From the NCBI RefSeq assembly GCF_024758005.1, contig NZ_CP103288.1, forward strand, positions 2,356,001 to 2,420,000: DNA of 64,000 nt, read 5' to 3'. Positions 27,549-36,388 of the stretch are shown piece by piece. The translations under genes and the position numbers were made by a program. The notes under the pieces were generated by a model. It was given only the letters and a program-made list of their open reading frames with translations, was not told where the DNA came from and ran no database searches. The first letter of the stretch is position 1. Each line of letters opens with the position of its first letter. This DNA is from Pseudarthrobacter sp. NS4. Lineage in GTDB: Bacteria > Actinomycetota > Actinomycetes > Actinomycetales > Micrococcaceae.

Positions 27549-28832
27549 ATGCATGTCTTGATCATGTCGTTCGGGACCCGCGGCGACATCCAGCCCTACG
27601 CCGCCCTCGCCGGTGCGCTTGCCCGCGCGGGGCACGACGTTACCCTCGCTGTTCCGGCAGGGTTTGCTGATCTGGTGCCACACGCCGGTCCCGGAACCAT
27701 CACGCACCATCCCGCGGGCTCCACGATGCTGCGCCTTGTCCAGGAGGTCATGCCCGAGCTGAGCGGCCCCCGGGATGCACTGCGGACACTGGGGATCATG
27801 ACCTCCGCGATGCGCGAGCTGAACGCGGAGTGCCGGGCTGCGGCGCAGGCCGCGCGCCCCGACGTCGTCGTGTACCACCCCAAGTGTCTTGCCGGCCCGC
27901 ACATCGCCGAGGCCCTGGGGGTGCCCGGCGTGCTTTCCCTTCCATTGCCGTTCTTTACCCCGACGCGTGCGCACGCCATGCCGTTTTTCGGCGGCGCCTC
28001 CTTCGGGGCGTGGGGAAACCGCGCCTCCTACGTGCTGCGCCGGATGAGCGGGGCCATGTACGGCAGCATGATCAACGACTTCCGACGCGATGTCGGCCTG
28101 GGCCACGTCCGCCGTCTCGCCGACCCGCTGAGGAATCCGGACGGCAGTCCGGTCCATGTCCTGTACCCGTACAGCAGGCACGTTGTGCCCATCCCGGACG
28201 ACTACCCGTCTTCGGCCCACGTCACCGGCTACTGGTTCCTGGATCACAGCGACGACGACCATGCCTGGGATCCGCCCGCGCAACTGGTGGACTTCCTCAC
28301 GGCCGGCGAGCCTCCGGTCTACATCGGGTTCGGCTCCATGGGCTTCGGCAAGGGAGCGAAAGAGCGCCGGAACGCCGTCCTGGCCGCGCTGCGGGTTCAT
28401 GGCCTACGCGGAATCGTCGCGACCGGCTGGGGCGGCATCGCGCCCGGCGAGTCCGGGACCGACGACGTCCTGGTCCTGGAGGGCGCGCCCCACGAATGGC
28501 TCTTCCCGCGTGTCGCGGCAGTCGTGCACCACGGCGGTGCGGGCTCGACGGCGGCCGGCATACGGGCGGGTCGGCCGACGCTGGTCGTGCCGTTCCTTGC
28601 GGACCAGCCATTCTGGGGCGCGCGGGTCCATGCGCTCGGCGTCGGACCCGCCCCGCTCCCGGCCAGGCATCTCGGCACACTCCTGACCGACCGTCTCGGC
28701 GACCTCGTCCACACCGGCTCTTACGCCTCCCGTGCCGATGAGGTGGGAGCCGCAATCCGCGCCGAAAACGGTCTCGCCGCCGGTGTGCATGCCCTAGAGC
28801 AGATCAGGGGTGTTACTGCCGCCGACGAATAG
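27549..28832 (+). CDS. Sterol/macrolide-type glycosyltransferase (GT1 family)
   Basis: The 427-residue enzyme matches UDP-glucose:sterol or macrolide-type glycosyltransferases. The N-terminal MHVLIMSFGTRGDIQPYAALAGAL is the acceptor-side signature. The C-terminal nucleotide-sugar site is seen in VYIGFGSMGFG, EWLFPRVAAVVHHGGAGSTAAGIRAG and VPFLADQPFWGARV. ATG 27549 has GAGGAAC upstream and begins exactly at the family start; the open frame before it is not used. The acceptor may be a lipid, sterol or polyketide and cannot be told from sequence. Confidence 0.9.
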   Translation: MHVLIMSFGTRGDIQPYAALAGALARAGHDVTLAVPAGFADLVPHAGPGTITHHPAGSTMLRLVQEVMPELSGPRDALRTLGIMTSAMRELNAECRAAAQAARPDVVVYHPKCLAGPHIAEALGVPGVLSLPLPFFTPTRAHAMPFFGGASFGAWGNRASYVLRRMSGAMYGSMINDFRRDVGLGHVRRLADPLRNPDGSPVHVLYPYSRHVVPIPDDYPSSAHVTGYWFLDHSDDDHAWDPPAQLVDFLTAGEPPVYIGFGSMGFGKGAKERRNAVLAALRVHGLRGIVATGWGGIAPGESGTDDVLVLEGAPHEWLFPRVAAVVHHGGAGSTAAGIRAGRPTLVVPFLADQPFWGARVHALGVGPAPLPARHLGTLLTDRLGDLVHTGSYASRADEVGAAIRAENGLAAGVHALEQIRGVTAADE

Positions 28833-28892
28833 ACCACCCGACGTACAACGATTGTATTGAACCGCAGGGTCGCCCACCATTAAAGAGTGGGA

Positions 28893-29438
28893 ATGAAGGA
28901 CAGACGGCACCTGCTTGCGTTTACCTTGTGTCTGCTGATCCCTTGTGGCGGTATGACGGGGTGCTCGTATGACTACCCCGAACCCGAGCCCGTACACACC
29001 CGGACAGCTGACCCCGCGCCTGCACCGGCGTCCCTCCAGCCATACAACAATACGCAGGTCCTGGAGCAGGAAGCAGAGAACTACGCTGAGCTGGAGCGGC
29101 TCCTCAGGACATCACCGGGTCCAACCCTCCTCTCCGATGTGGGACCACTGGACGGCCCTGTCAGGGGCTTTGGCAAATTCGAGAAAGTGCCCGAGGCCGG
29201 GCAGTACACGGTCACCGCAGCCTGTGTTGGTGCTTCCGGTGCAAAGGTCTTCGTCGGGCAGGAGTACCCCGGTGCCGCCTTTCAGCCGGTGGAGCTGGTG
29301 CTGGATTGCGCCGGAGCCACTACGCAGGCCATTGCCCTTCAGCCGGGGTACGTTTTCGCGCATCTGGTCCTGCCCAGCCCGGGCGATACGCCGTGGACGG
29401 GTGCGGTTGGTGGTGTGCGTGTAAGCAAGTCCGGTTGA
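28893..29438 (+). CDS. Lipoprotein, unknown function
   Basis: A 181-residue exported protein with MKDRRHLLAFTLCLLIPCGGMTGC, a clear signal peptide and lipobox. The mature part starts with an acidic/Pro linker and has a beta-rich C-terminal half (YTVTAACVGASGAKVFVG, QAIALQPGYVFAHLVLPS) like small carbohydrate- or ligand-binding sandwiches. AAGAG lies five bases upstream of ATG 28893; GTG 28887 is an alternative. No partner genes are adjacent. Confidence 0.75.
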   Translation: MKDRRHLLAFTLCLLIPCGGMTGCSYDYPEPEPVHTRTADPAPAPASLQPYNNTQVLEQEAENYAELERLLRTSPGPTLLSDVGPLDGPVRGFGKFEKVPEAGQYTVTAACVGASGAKVFVGQEYPGAAFQPVELVLDCAGATTQAIALQPGYVFAHLVLPSPGDTPWTGAVGGVRVSKSG

Positions 29439-29615
29439 AGAGTCATGGACTGACTGGAATCCCACGGAAGCCCTTGCTTGCAACCCTTATGTTGCACCTG
29501 CCGCGGAGGTTAGGGAAGGTCATGAACGGGTAACGGCAACACCGCTGCAATCACGTGTTAGTAACCCTTGCGGTTCAGGGAGGCTATCCACCCCGCCCTG
29601 TCCCTAAAATTAGCC

Positions 29616-29855
29616 ATGGATTCGATCCCAGCGGTGCTCCTGATCTTCGGTGCCGCTTTCGCCTGGATTGGTTTGACAGTGTTCGTCATCCTGACGTTGC
29701 GCCGCCGCCGGAACGGGTCCTCACTGGTGGCTTCGGCTCCTCCTACCGCCGCAGCCGACAGCAGCCGTCCTCACAGGCCATGGCGCCGTGTCCGGCCCCT
29801 GTCAGGGCAGACCCCGCGTCGACGGCGGCTGCGGCCCGGGAAGGTGCGCGGGTGA
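29616..29855 (+). CDS. Small single-helix membrane protein, paralogue of the gene at 62530
   Basis: The 79-residue protein starts MDSIPAVLLIFGAAFAWIGLT, one membrane helix, then RRRRNGSS and a basic, Pro-rich cytoplasmic tail. The first 40 residues are clearly homologous to the product at 62530 (MDTLPAVLLVIGAAFGWIGLT, then RRRRNGST). Function is unknown. No good ribosome binding site is visible, which lowers confidence in translation, but the paralogy supports a real gene. Confidence 0.6.
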   Translation: MDSIPAVLLIFGAAFAWIGLTVFVILTLRRRRNGSSLVASAPPTAAADSSRPHRPWRRVRPLSGQTPRRRRLRPGKVRG

Positions 29856-30222
29856 AGGCTTCTGTCGGGTCAAGGCCTGCCGCTTCAGGGAACCCGCTGG
29901 ACGGCATCCGTCTCCACTCCCCCGATCATCTTCACGGCTGGTGAACGTTGAGTACCGAAATGTGTGGCGCTTCTTTCTGCCTATGCCCGAAACCCTATGC
30001 CGGATGAAGGTTTCGACTCGCGTCCGCGATGGTCGCCTGCAGCCAGCAGCGCGCTGTCCCTCACGTCAACGGCCGTGTACCGCTGCAAGCGGCCTTCCCC
30101 CCGGCAGCGCCGATATCAGCAGGGGCGTTTTGGTCGAAGATCCTGAGCCGAGTGCGGAGGCAGATGAGGTGCAATTCCCGTCGGACCGTGCAACTCATCT
30201 TCAGCTTCCGTCAACACCATGA
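29856..30222. other. Intergenic region with a vestigial start-like segment
   Basis: At 29948 the sequence CGTTGAGTACCGAAA resembles the TTG start region of the gene at 62798 (CGTTGAATGCCGAAA), but the frame here ends after 19 codons. The rest shows no gene. It may be the decayed partner of the preceding small membrane protein gene. Confidence 0.35.
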
Positions 30223-31215
30223 CTACCCTCCAGCCGGACCAGTGGGATTGAAACTACCGTAAAGTTTTTCCACCCGGGCCTTCGGCGGGCCGAACTTTTC
30301 CTTCGCCTCGGCAGCGCTGGGAGGCTCTCCCCACGGCAGTTTTCCGACAACCAGTTTCGGCACATTGATGTATATGCGGCCATCCATTCGGTGGGTCACC
30401 GCATCCATCGGAATGTAGGTGTCCCGGTCAAACACAATGCCGCGTTTGACCAGCAGGTAATCCTGACCGCCGTCTTTACCCGCGACAACCTCCACCACCT
30501 CACCGATCTCGCCACGATCGGAGCCGACCACTGTGTCACCCGGCATGGGGACCTGCCGTTCAGTGGCAACAAGACCGGCCAGGAACTCATCCACTTCCAT
30601 CACCATGTTGCCGATCAGCGGGTAGTTGACATGGATTGATGCTTCATAGGCGGGCAGGCTTTCCGCGCCGATAGCATCGGACAGGAAGGTCACCGCGTAA
30701 CCGTGCTCGGTAGCATGCCGGCCGGTGGACTCGCAGCATAGGTTGGCTGTCATGCCGGCAATCACCAGCTGTTCAGTGCCGAGGCGTTCCAGGTGACCCG
30801 GGAGGTCGGTTTCGAAAACGTCCGTCCCCTTGTGGGGCTGCAGGACGATGTCGGTTCCTTCTGGTCGCAGGTCCGGGTGGAAGTCTGCTCCCCAGGAGCC
30901 GGCGAGGAACATCTTGTTTTCGAACATCAGCCGGTTGATGCCGCTGCGCTGCTGGAACCGGGCGTCCGCGTAGTCCTCTTCGGTGTAGGCCATCGGCCCG
31001 AAGAGCACCGGTACACCGGCAGCACGCGCCCCGGAAATCAGCCGCTGCAGCTGACTTACCACATTGTTCTTTTTCACCGTTGATTTGGTCATCTCCCAGG
31101 CCGCTCCGCCCTCGGAGAGGAAATCGTTGACCGGATCGATTACCAGCAGGGCGGTGTGCTGCGGGTCGAATCCTGAACTGCGTCCGCCCGTGGTGTCTGT
31201 TTTGGTTTCACTCAT
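30223..31215 (-). CDS. Isochorismatase-family cysteine hydrolase fused to a PRC-barrel/DUF2171 domain
   Basis: The 330-residue product has an N-terminal isochorismatase-like hydrolase with Asp27 (LLVIDPVNDF), Lys in QPHKGTDVFETDL and the nucleophile Cys in MTANLCCEST. From about residue 225 it continues as a PRC-barrel/DUF2171 domain (GDTVVGSDRGEIGEVVEVV, then LLVKRGIVFDRDTYIPMDAV). PRC barrels bind proteins or RNA surfaces, so the hydrolase may be recruited to a complex. AAGGAGG precedes the ATG. It is the last gene of a GH15-SDR-hydrolase unit. Confidence 0.88.
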   Translation of the reverse strand: MSETKTDTTGGRSSGFDPQHTALLVIDPVNDFLSEGGAAWEMTKSTVKKNNVVSQLQRLISGARAAGVPVLFGPMAYTEEDYADARFQQRSGINRLMFENKMFLAGSWGADFHPDLRPEGTDIVLQPHKGTDVFETDLPGHLERLGTEQLVIAGMTANLCCESTGRHATEHGYAVTFLSDAIGAESLPAYEASIHVNYPLIGNMVMEVDEFLAGLVATERQVPMPGDTVVGSDRGEIGEVVEVVAGKDGGQDYLLVKRGIVFDRDTYIPMDAVTHRMDGRIYINVPKLVVGKLPWGEPPSAAEAKEKFGPPKARVEKLYGSFNPTGPAGG

Positions 31216-31259
31216 GGTTCCTCCTTGGGTATCGGGTATCCGTTGCCGCGCCTTCGGCC

Positions 31260-32036
31260 TTATGCACCCTGGCCGACCATCTGCATCAGGCCGCCGTCCA
31301 TCACATAAGTTGCTCCTGTTACGTAATCGCCGTCCGCTGAGGCCAGAAAAACAGCAAGCCGGCCAATCTCAGAGGGTTGGGCAGCCCGCTTCAGCGGGAT
31401 GCTTTGGACCTGTTGCTCGAGGTACTCAGGGTCATCGATCGCCTTTTGGTTGAACGGCGTAAGCACCATCCCGGGGGCAATGTTGTTCACGGTCATGCCG
31501 AGTTCGGAGATTTCGAGGACAAGGGTCCGGGTGAGGTTCCGCAGCGCGCCCTTGGAACAGTCGTAATCTGCTGCACCGGCCCGCGGTTGTTCTTCATGCA
31601 CTGAGGTGGTGTTGATGATTTTGCCGCCGCCGCCCTGCTGCTTGCGGTGGTTGATGAAGTGTTTGCAACAGATGAGCTGGCCGATGAGGTTGCTTCGCAG
31701 CGTGCGTTCAAAGTCGGCGATGTCCAGATCGGCGACGTAGGTTCCTGAGGCATCGGCGCTGGCGTTGTTCATCAGGATATCCACCCGCCCAAAGGCCTCG
31801 AACGCCGCTGCGAACATCTTTTTGACCTTTTCTTCGTCACCGTGGTCGCCCTCGACGATGATGGCCCGGCGCCCGTGGGACTCTATCTGTTCCCGCGTGG
31901 ACTCTGCCCCGTCCCGGTCGTGAAGGTAATGGACGACGACGTCGGCTCCTTCGCGGGCAAATTCGACTGCTGTGGCCTGCCCGATCCCGGAATCAGATCC
32001 GGTGATGAATGCCACCTTGTCCTGCAGCTTTCCCAT
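31260..32036 (-). CDS. Short-chain dehydrogenase/reductase
   Basis: This is a 258-residue classical SDR of the glucose 1-dehydrogenase/YhxC-like type: the cofactor motif TGSDSGIGQA, NNASAD, and the active-site YDCSK with Ser upstream in TTSVHEE. VHYLHDRDGAE suggests NADP or NAD preference is not decided by an acidic residue. GAGAGGAAG precedes ATG 32036. It lies 28 bases after the GH15 stop and 44 bases before the cysteine hydrolase, so the three are one operon. Confidence 0.9.
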   Translation of the reverse strand: MGKLQDKVAFITGSDSGIGQATAVEFAREGADVVVHYLHDRDGAESTREQIESHGRRAIIVEGDHGDEEKVKKMFAAAFEAFGRVDILMNNASADASGTYVADLDIADFERTLRSNLIGQLICCKHFINHRKQQGGGGKIINTTSVHEEQPRAGAADYDCSKGALRNLTRTLVLEISELGMTVNNIAPGMVLTPFNQKAIDDPEYLEQQVQSIPLKRAAQPSEIGRLAVFLASADGDYVTGATYVMDGGLMQMVGQGA

Positions 32037-32064
32037 GATTCTTCCTCTCGTACTTTCGGTGGTT

Positions 32065-33876
32065 TCAGGTTTGGCCGGCCTGGGCATCCTCGGCCTGGGT
32101 AATCGCCCAGGCCGCGTTGATCAGGCCGATGTGTGAGAGCCCCTGCGGAAAGTTCCCGATCAGGCTGCCGTCCTGAATGTCGATCTCTTCCGAAAGGAGC
32201 CCCAGATCATTGGCGTATCCGGTGACTTCATCGAAGATCTCCCGGGCCCGTTCCGGCTCGCCCGCCATGGCCCGCGCTGCCGCCAGCCAGTAGGAGCAGA
32301 TGATGAATGCGCCCTCGTCCCCCGAGCCCGTCCAGCGCTGGATCAGATTGCGGGTGGTGAGTTCACGCTCCACCGCGTCCAGTGTGGCCAGCATGCGCTC
32401 ATCGTCGGCCGGAAGGAATCCCATGATCGGCATCAGGAGCACACCGGCGTCAAGATGGTCCGAGCCGAAGGCTCCGGTAAACGCCTTGACGTTGCTGTTC
32501 CAGCCCTTGCCGAGGATCGCAGCGTGGATCCTCTCCCTTTCGCGCTCCCATGCCGGCACCTTCTGGGCGGCATCCAGGCGATCAGCGAGTTTCAGCGCAC
32601 GGTCAAGAGCCACCCAGCACATCAGCTTGGAAGTGACGTAGTCCCGCGTTCCTTCCCTTCCTTCCCAAATGCCGGAGTCGCTTTCCTGCCACTTTTCTGC
32701 AGCCCTGTCGGCGACGGCAACCAGAAAGTTCCGGGTCTCGACGGGAAAGCCACCGAGTTGGTCGCGCAGGACCCACGCGCACTCGAACACCTCCCCGAGG
32801 ACGTCAAGCTGCTTTTGGTCCCAGGCGTCGTTGCCCACCCGGACCGGCCGGGACCCGGCGTAGCCCGCCAGGTGGTCGAGCTCATGTTCAGTGAGGTCAT
32901 GCTCTCCGCCGACGCCGAACATGATCTGCAGGTGTCCGTCGCCGAGTGCACCGGCAGACATGGTTATCCAATCGAAGAACTGCTGTGCCTCGTCGGGACA
33001 AGCTGCCACCCATAACGCCTTGAGGGTAAGGCTGCCGTCACGAAGCCAGCCGTACCGGTAGTCCCAGTTTGCGCGCCCGCCCGGCTCCTCGGGCAATGAG
33101 GTGGTCGGGGCTGCGGCAACTGCTCCAGTGGGACTATAGGTGAGGGCCTGAAGCACCAGGGCGCTGCGGTGCACCTGCTCCCGGTAGGCGCCGCGGTAGC
33201 CCTGATGCATCCCGCTCCAGGACCGCCACGCGGCAAGGGTGTTTTCAAGCTCAACGGCGCCGTTGGCGGCCGGTGGCGGGGAGCCGACGGCGCCCCGGTG
33301 GCGGAGGGCGAAAACGGCAGCCTCCCCTGCCTCCAGCGTGAACGTTCCGCCCACGGTCCCGTCTTCGGCGGTCAGGCTGAGGCCGGCGGTCAGGGTCAGG
33401 CGGTCCGCTCCCCCGCTGATCTCCCACCCGGTGGTTGTCTGCACGACATGGGGCGTGATCAGTCCGAATTCCGGTCTCGGTGCCACCTCGACCACCACCT
33501 CAACGGTTCCCCGGATGACCTCGACCCGGCGCAGCAGCATGTGCGGGGAATCATGTCCCACCTCGTGACCCCGTTCCCCCGGTCCTAGCGCCAGAGCATC
33601 GGTCAGGCGGAGGCTCCCGCCGTCACACTCGAACTCCGTTTCGAGCACCATGGTGCCGGCGAGATAACGGCGGGAGACCGTATATTCTCCCGTTGGGCGG
33701 ATCGACCAGTGGCCCGCGGCGGGATCGAGCAGGCGGCCGAAGACGCTGGGGTGATCAAACCTGGGAGGACACCACCAGTCGATCGAGCCGTCCAGCGAGA
33801 CAAGAGCAGATCCCTGGCAGTCTCCGAGCAGGCCGTAGGCGGAAATCATGGCCGCCTTGCCACCCGGTGTTTGCAT
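32065..33876 (-). CDS. GH15-family glycoside hydrolase (trehalase/glucoamylase-like), copy 1
   Basis: The 603-residue enzyme has the N-terminal sandwich domain (GLLGDCQGSALVSLDGSIDWWCPPRFDHPSVFGRLL) and C-terminal alpha/alpha-barrel of bacterial GH15 proteins. NWDYRYGWLRDGSLTLKAL lines the active site and GDEGAFIICSYWLA carries a candidate catalytic Glu. Mycobacterial homologues hydrolyse trehalose. No signal peptide is present. A paralogue occupies 51404-53263, and each copy lies near an isochorismatase-like gene. The ATG at 33876 was taken; a second ATG nine codons in is possible. Confidence 0.9.
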   Translation of the reverse strand: MQTPGGKAAMISAYGLLGDCQGSALVSLDGSIDWWCPPRFDHPSVFGRLLDPAAGHWSIRPTGEYTVSRRYLAGTMVLETEFECDGGSLRLTDALALGPGERGHEVGHDSPHMLLRRVEVIRGTVEVVVEVAPRPEFGLITPHVVQTTTGWEISGGADRLTLTAGLSLTAEDGTVGGTFTLEAGEAAVFALRHRGAVGSPPPAANGAVELENTLAAWRSWSGMHQGYRGAYREQVHRSALVLQALTYSPTGAVAAAPTTSLPEEPGGRANWDYRYGWLRDGSLTLKALWVAACPDEAQQFFDWITMSAGALGDGHLQIMFGVGGEHDLTEHELDHLAGYAGSRPVRVGNDAWDQKQLDVLGEVFECAWVLRDQLGGFPVETRNFLVAVADRAAEKWQESDSGIWEGREGTRDYVTSKLMCWVALDRALKLADRLDAAQKVPAWERERERIHAAILGKGWNSNVKAFTGAFGSDHLDAGVLLMPIMGFLPADDERMLATLDAVERELTTRNLIQRWTGSGDEGAFIICSYWLAAARAMAGEPERAREIFDEVTGYANDLGLLSEEIDIQDGSLIGNFPQGLSHIGLINAAWAITQAEDAQAGQT

Positions 33877-33967
33877 AATGAAACCCCTGTACGTGAGGTT
33901 TTCAACCTAAACCTTCCCTCTAGGTCAGGGTCAAGGGCCATCGTTTTTCCGCCGGTCCCGATGTGCG

Positions 33968-34035
33968 GGCCTTTAAGGATGCTTAAGCCGTAGCCGGACA
34001 TCTCCCATGCACGGCCAGCCAAGACCAAGGTGTGT
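33968..34035 (-). pseudogene. Relic of an alpha/beta hydrolase gene
   Basis: The minus strand encodes AGRAWEMSGYGLSI, matching GRTLAWEMPGYGTSI of the hydrolase at 35567-36388. About 38 bases (33971-34007) are roughly 84 percent identical to 36201-36238, with one indel. Nothing else of the gene survives. The rest of 33877-34212 holds no recognisable gene. Confidence 0.55.
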
Positions 34036-34212
34036 GTCTCAGATCGCTGAAGCCGGACTTTTATCCCCCTATCGTGGCGGTCACAGAACATGAATCATTT
34101 GGGCGCATTGAAAACGCCATTCCGGCACCCCAAGGGATACGGTCTACCGGCTGATCCGGAGGTTGTACCCCAGGCGTACGGAAATGATCAGAATCAGTAG
34201 AAGGGTACGACC

Positions 34213-34497
34213 ATGGTCAGGGCTATCTGGAATGGAACGGTCATTGCCGAGTCAGAGGACACGGTGGTGGTTGAGGGAAACCACTATTTTCCGCGGGAAG
34301 CGGTGAACCCGCTGTATCTCAAAGACAGTGATATGTATTCGGTCTGCCCGTGGAAGGGGCAGGCTGGCTACCACACCCTGGAAGTTGACGGCAAAGTCAA
34401 CGTCGACGCTGCCTGGTTCTACGACGAACCAAAGAAGCGTGCCCTGCCGATTAAGGGCAGAATCGCCTTCTGGCGGGGCGTGGCGATTGAAGAATGA
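34213..34497 (+). CDS. DUF427-domain protein
   Basis: The 94-residue product is a complete DUF427 domain: VRAIWNGTVIAESEDTVVVEGNHYFP, then YSVCPWKGQAGYHTL and AAWFYDEPKKRA. Structures show a small beta-barrel with unknown activity. AGAAGGG lies upstream of the ATG. It converges with a MerR-type regulator gene ten bases away. Confidence 0.92.
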   Translation: MVRAIWNGTVIAESEDTVVVEGNHYFPREAVNPLYLKDSDMYSVCPWKGQAGYHTLEVDGKVNVDAAWFYDEPKKRALPIKGRIAFWRGVAIEE

Positions 34498-34507
34498 GGG
34501 GGGCCGG

Positions 34508-34897
34508 TTAGAGGTAGCTGCAAATCCTGGACTGGTCACAGGCAGCCGGATCGCCGGCTGCAACAGCTTCATACGAAGCCGCAACGCCCGCCCGGAGCGC
34601 ACTTAGCTCTGCGATTTTCAGGTCGAGTTCGGCTAACTGGCGCCCGAGGATCTCGCGGACGTGGGTACAGGGTGCATTGCCCGGCTCCCGGACGGCAAGT
34701 ATGCTCCGGATCTGATCGATTGACAGTCCCGCGGCCCGGCCGCGGGCAATGAAATCGAGACGCGCTACGCTGTCCTCGCCGTACTGCCGGTATCCATTAG
34801 GGCTGCGCCGTGCCGGCGGGAGGAGCCCCTGCTCTTCGTAAAAGCGAAGGGTCTTGGGCGTCATCCCCGCAGCTTTGGCAACTTCACCAATGAGCAT
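34508..34897 (-). CDS. MerR-family regulator, probable heavy-metal sensor
   Basis: The 129-residue regulator has a MerR helix-turn-helix (MLIGEVAKAAGMTPKTLRFYEEQGLLPPARR), the NGYRQY wing, and a dimerisation helix. Cys77 (NAPCTH) before the helix and a C-terminal CDQSRIC pair (Cys120, Cys126) correspond in position to metal ligands of MerR/ZntR-type proteins (MerR uses Cys82, 117 and 126). A mercuric reductase gene lies 1.7 kb downstream in the opposite direction, so mercury or another thiophilic metal is a reasonable guess. GAGGTAGGA precedes the ATG. Confidence 0.88.
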   Translation of the reverse strand: MLIGEVAKAAGMTPKTLRFYEEQGLLPPARRSPNGYRQYGEDSVARLDFIARGRAAGLSIDQIRSILAVREPGNAPCTHVREILGRQLAELDLKIAELSALRAGVAASYEAVAAGDPAACDQSRICSYL

Positions 34898-35134
34898 TCC
34901 TACCTCAGTTCCAACCGGACGGGAGCATCAGGCGCTGTGAACCGTTCATGAAGGTCCTTTGGGTTCCAGTATAGGTAAGGGTTGGCGGTGCCGCAGGGGT
35001 TCAACATCGATTGGTGGAACTTGAGGCTCTTGACTCTCCCCTCTAAGGAAGGCTCAGGCACGCGGGCTTATCGGCTGCCAAAACGCGGCGCAGACAGTTA
35101 GGGTTAGCGCACTAGATGCTTGGGGGAGCACAAG

Positions 35135-35515
35135 ATGGAACCAATTGCTGTCAGCGGTGGCAAGGCCACCATAGAACTTGGTGCAGATGGGGTGATCCAC
35201 CTTGCATGGAAGCCTGGAATCGTTTTAGAGGCTGCTGATGCCCATGCGGCCATGGCAGCGGTCAACGAAGTAGCGGGCGTGCAGGAATATCCGATGCTGA
35301 TCCATGTAGAAAGCACCGAAGCCGTTACCCGCCAGGCCCGTGCCGTTTTCTCCATCCGGTGTGCAGCGTCGCGAACAGCCTTACTCGGCTCCAGCCCGGT
35401 GGATCGCGTCCTTGCCAACTTCTTCCTCGGAGTGCACTTGCCGCCCTGCCCGACACGTTTTTTCACCTCGCGGGACGAAGCTATGGACTGGCTGCTGCCC
35501 GGTTCGAAGGCTTGA
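35135..35515 (+). CDS. STAS/SpoIIAA-like small protein
   Basis: The 126-residue product has the alternating strand-helix pattern of STAS-like proteins (ATIELGADGVIHLAWKPG, then DAHAAMAAVNEVAG and MLIHVESTEAVTRQARAVF), similar to the DUF7793-type family seen in actinobacteria. It lacks an obvious phosphorylatable Ser in the anti-sigma antagonist position. ATG 35135 is supported by GGGGGAG six bases upstream; an earlier ATG is ignored. The partner is unknown. Confidence 0.75.
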   Translation: MEPIAVSGGKATIELGADGVIHLAWKPGIVLEAADAHAAMAAVNEVAGVQEYPMLIHVESTEAVTRQARAVFSIRCAASRTALLGSSPVDRVLANFFLGVHLPPCPTRFFTSRDEAMDWLLPGSKA

Positions 35516-35566
35516 CGCGAGTTATTGCCCCGGCCAAACCCGCGACGGGAAAACTGCAGTGCGGCA

Positions 35567-36388
35567 CTAGCGGTCCTGGACTCCGGCCAGCAGCGGGTTT
35601 ATGGCGGCTGCGACCGTTTCGGGATGGTCTTCCGGCGTGAAGTGCTTGCCGCCGGCGATCCGGATGAGTTCGCAGCCCAGGTCCGCCGCCAGCCGTTCAC
35701 CAAACCTGATCTTTTGGAAACCGTCGGCCTCGCCCCACACCACGCGCGCCGGCAATCCCAGTGTGCGCAGCCGCCCGGAAATGGATTTTGTATCCTCCGC
35801 GGTCAAGGGGCCGACCTGGCGCATGAGGGCCTGCGCTGCCCCATGGGTCACGTAAGGCGTCCAGTGTTCCCCGATGGATTCGAGTGCCCGCTCCCGGTTG
35901 TCATGACCGCGGTGAAAGAGCTGGACCAGGGCGGGGTAGACCAGTGTTGCAGGAAGGCGGGCCAGGACAGGCGTAAGCCGCTGCATCATCTTCACACTGG
36001 GGATAGGCCACGAATCATAGGCCACAGAGTTGGTCAGCATCAGACCGGCCAAAGCATCCGGCTGCCTGACGGCGGAGATCTGGGCCACTCCCCCGCCCAG
36101 GTCATGGCCGACCAGTACGGGCTTGGTCCCAAGTCCCAGTGAGCCGATCCAGTCCAGAACGTAACCCGCCTGGGCTGAAAGGCTGAGGTCCTTATTGGCA
36201 CTTTGAGGGATGCTTGTGCCGTAGCCGGGCATTTCCCAGGCCAAGGTCCTCCCGTGGACCAATGGCATGACGCGGCGCCATAGCCGCGGTGAAGCGGGTA
36301 TCCCATGGATGAGGATGACCGGAGCCCCTGTCCCGTGTTCAACCCACCGGCCAAAGACGTTTTCCAGTAACGGCTGGCGTTCGATCAT
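35567..36388 (-). CDS. Alpha/beta hydrolase (epoxide hydrolase/haloalkane dehalogenase-like)
   Basis: The 273-residue enzyme has HGIPASPRLW (oxyanion loop), the nucleophile elbow LVGHDLGGGVAQ with Asp as nucleophile, WGEADGFQKI for the acid region and AGGKHFTPEDHP with the catalytic His. An Asp nucleophile places it with epoxide hydrolases, dehalogenases and haloacetate-type enzymes rather than esterases. AAGGAGAC precedes ATG 36388; the longer frame was rejected. A HAD-type dehalogenase is encoded 3 kb away. Confidence 0.87.
   Translation of the reverse strand: MIERQPLLENVFGRWVEHGTGAPVILIHGIPASPRLWRRVMPLVHGRTLAWEMPGYGTSIPQSANKDLSLSAQAGYVLDWIGSLGLGTKPVLVGHDLGGGVAQISAVRQPDALAGLMLTNSVAYDSWPIPSVKMMQRLTPVLARLPATLVYPALVQLFHRGHDNRERALESIGEHWTPYVTHGAAQALMRQVGPLTAEDTKSISGRLRTLGLPARVVWGEADGFQKIRFGERLAADLGCELIRIAGGKHFTPEDHPETVAAAINPLLAGVQDR

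Noticed and set aside
34898..35134. MerR-type operator with a 19-bp spacer upstream of the MerR gene
   Set aside because: CCTTACCTATACTGGAACCCAAAGG (split here as CCTTACCTATAC and TGGAACCCAAAGG) has only four-base arms; the inner positions do not pair and no matching -35/-10 hexamers were found.
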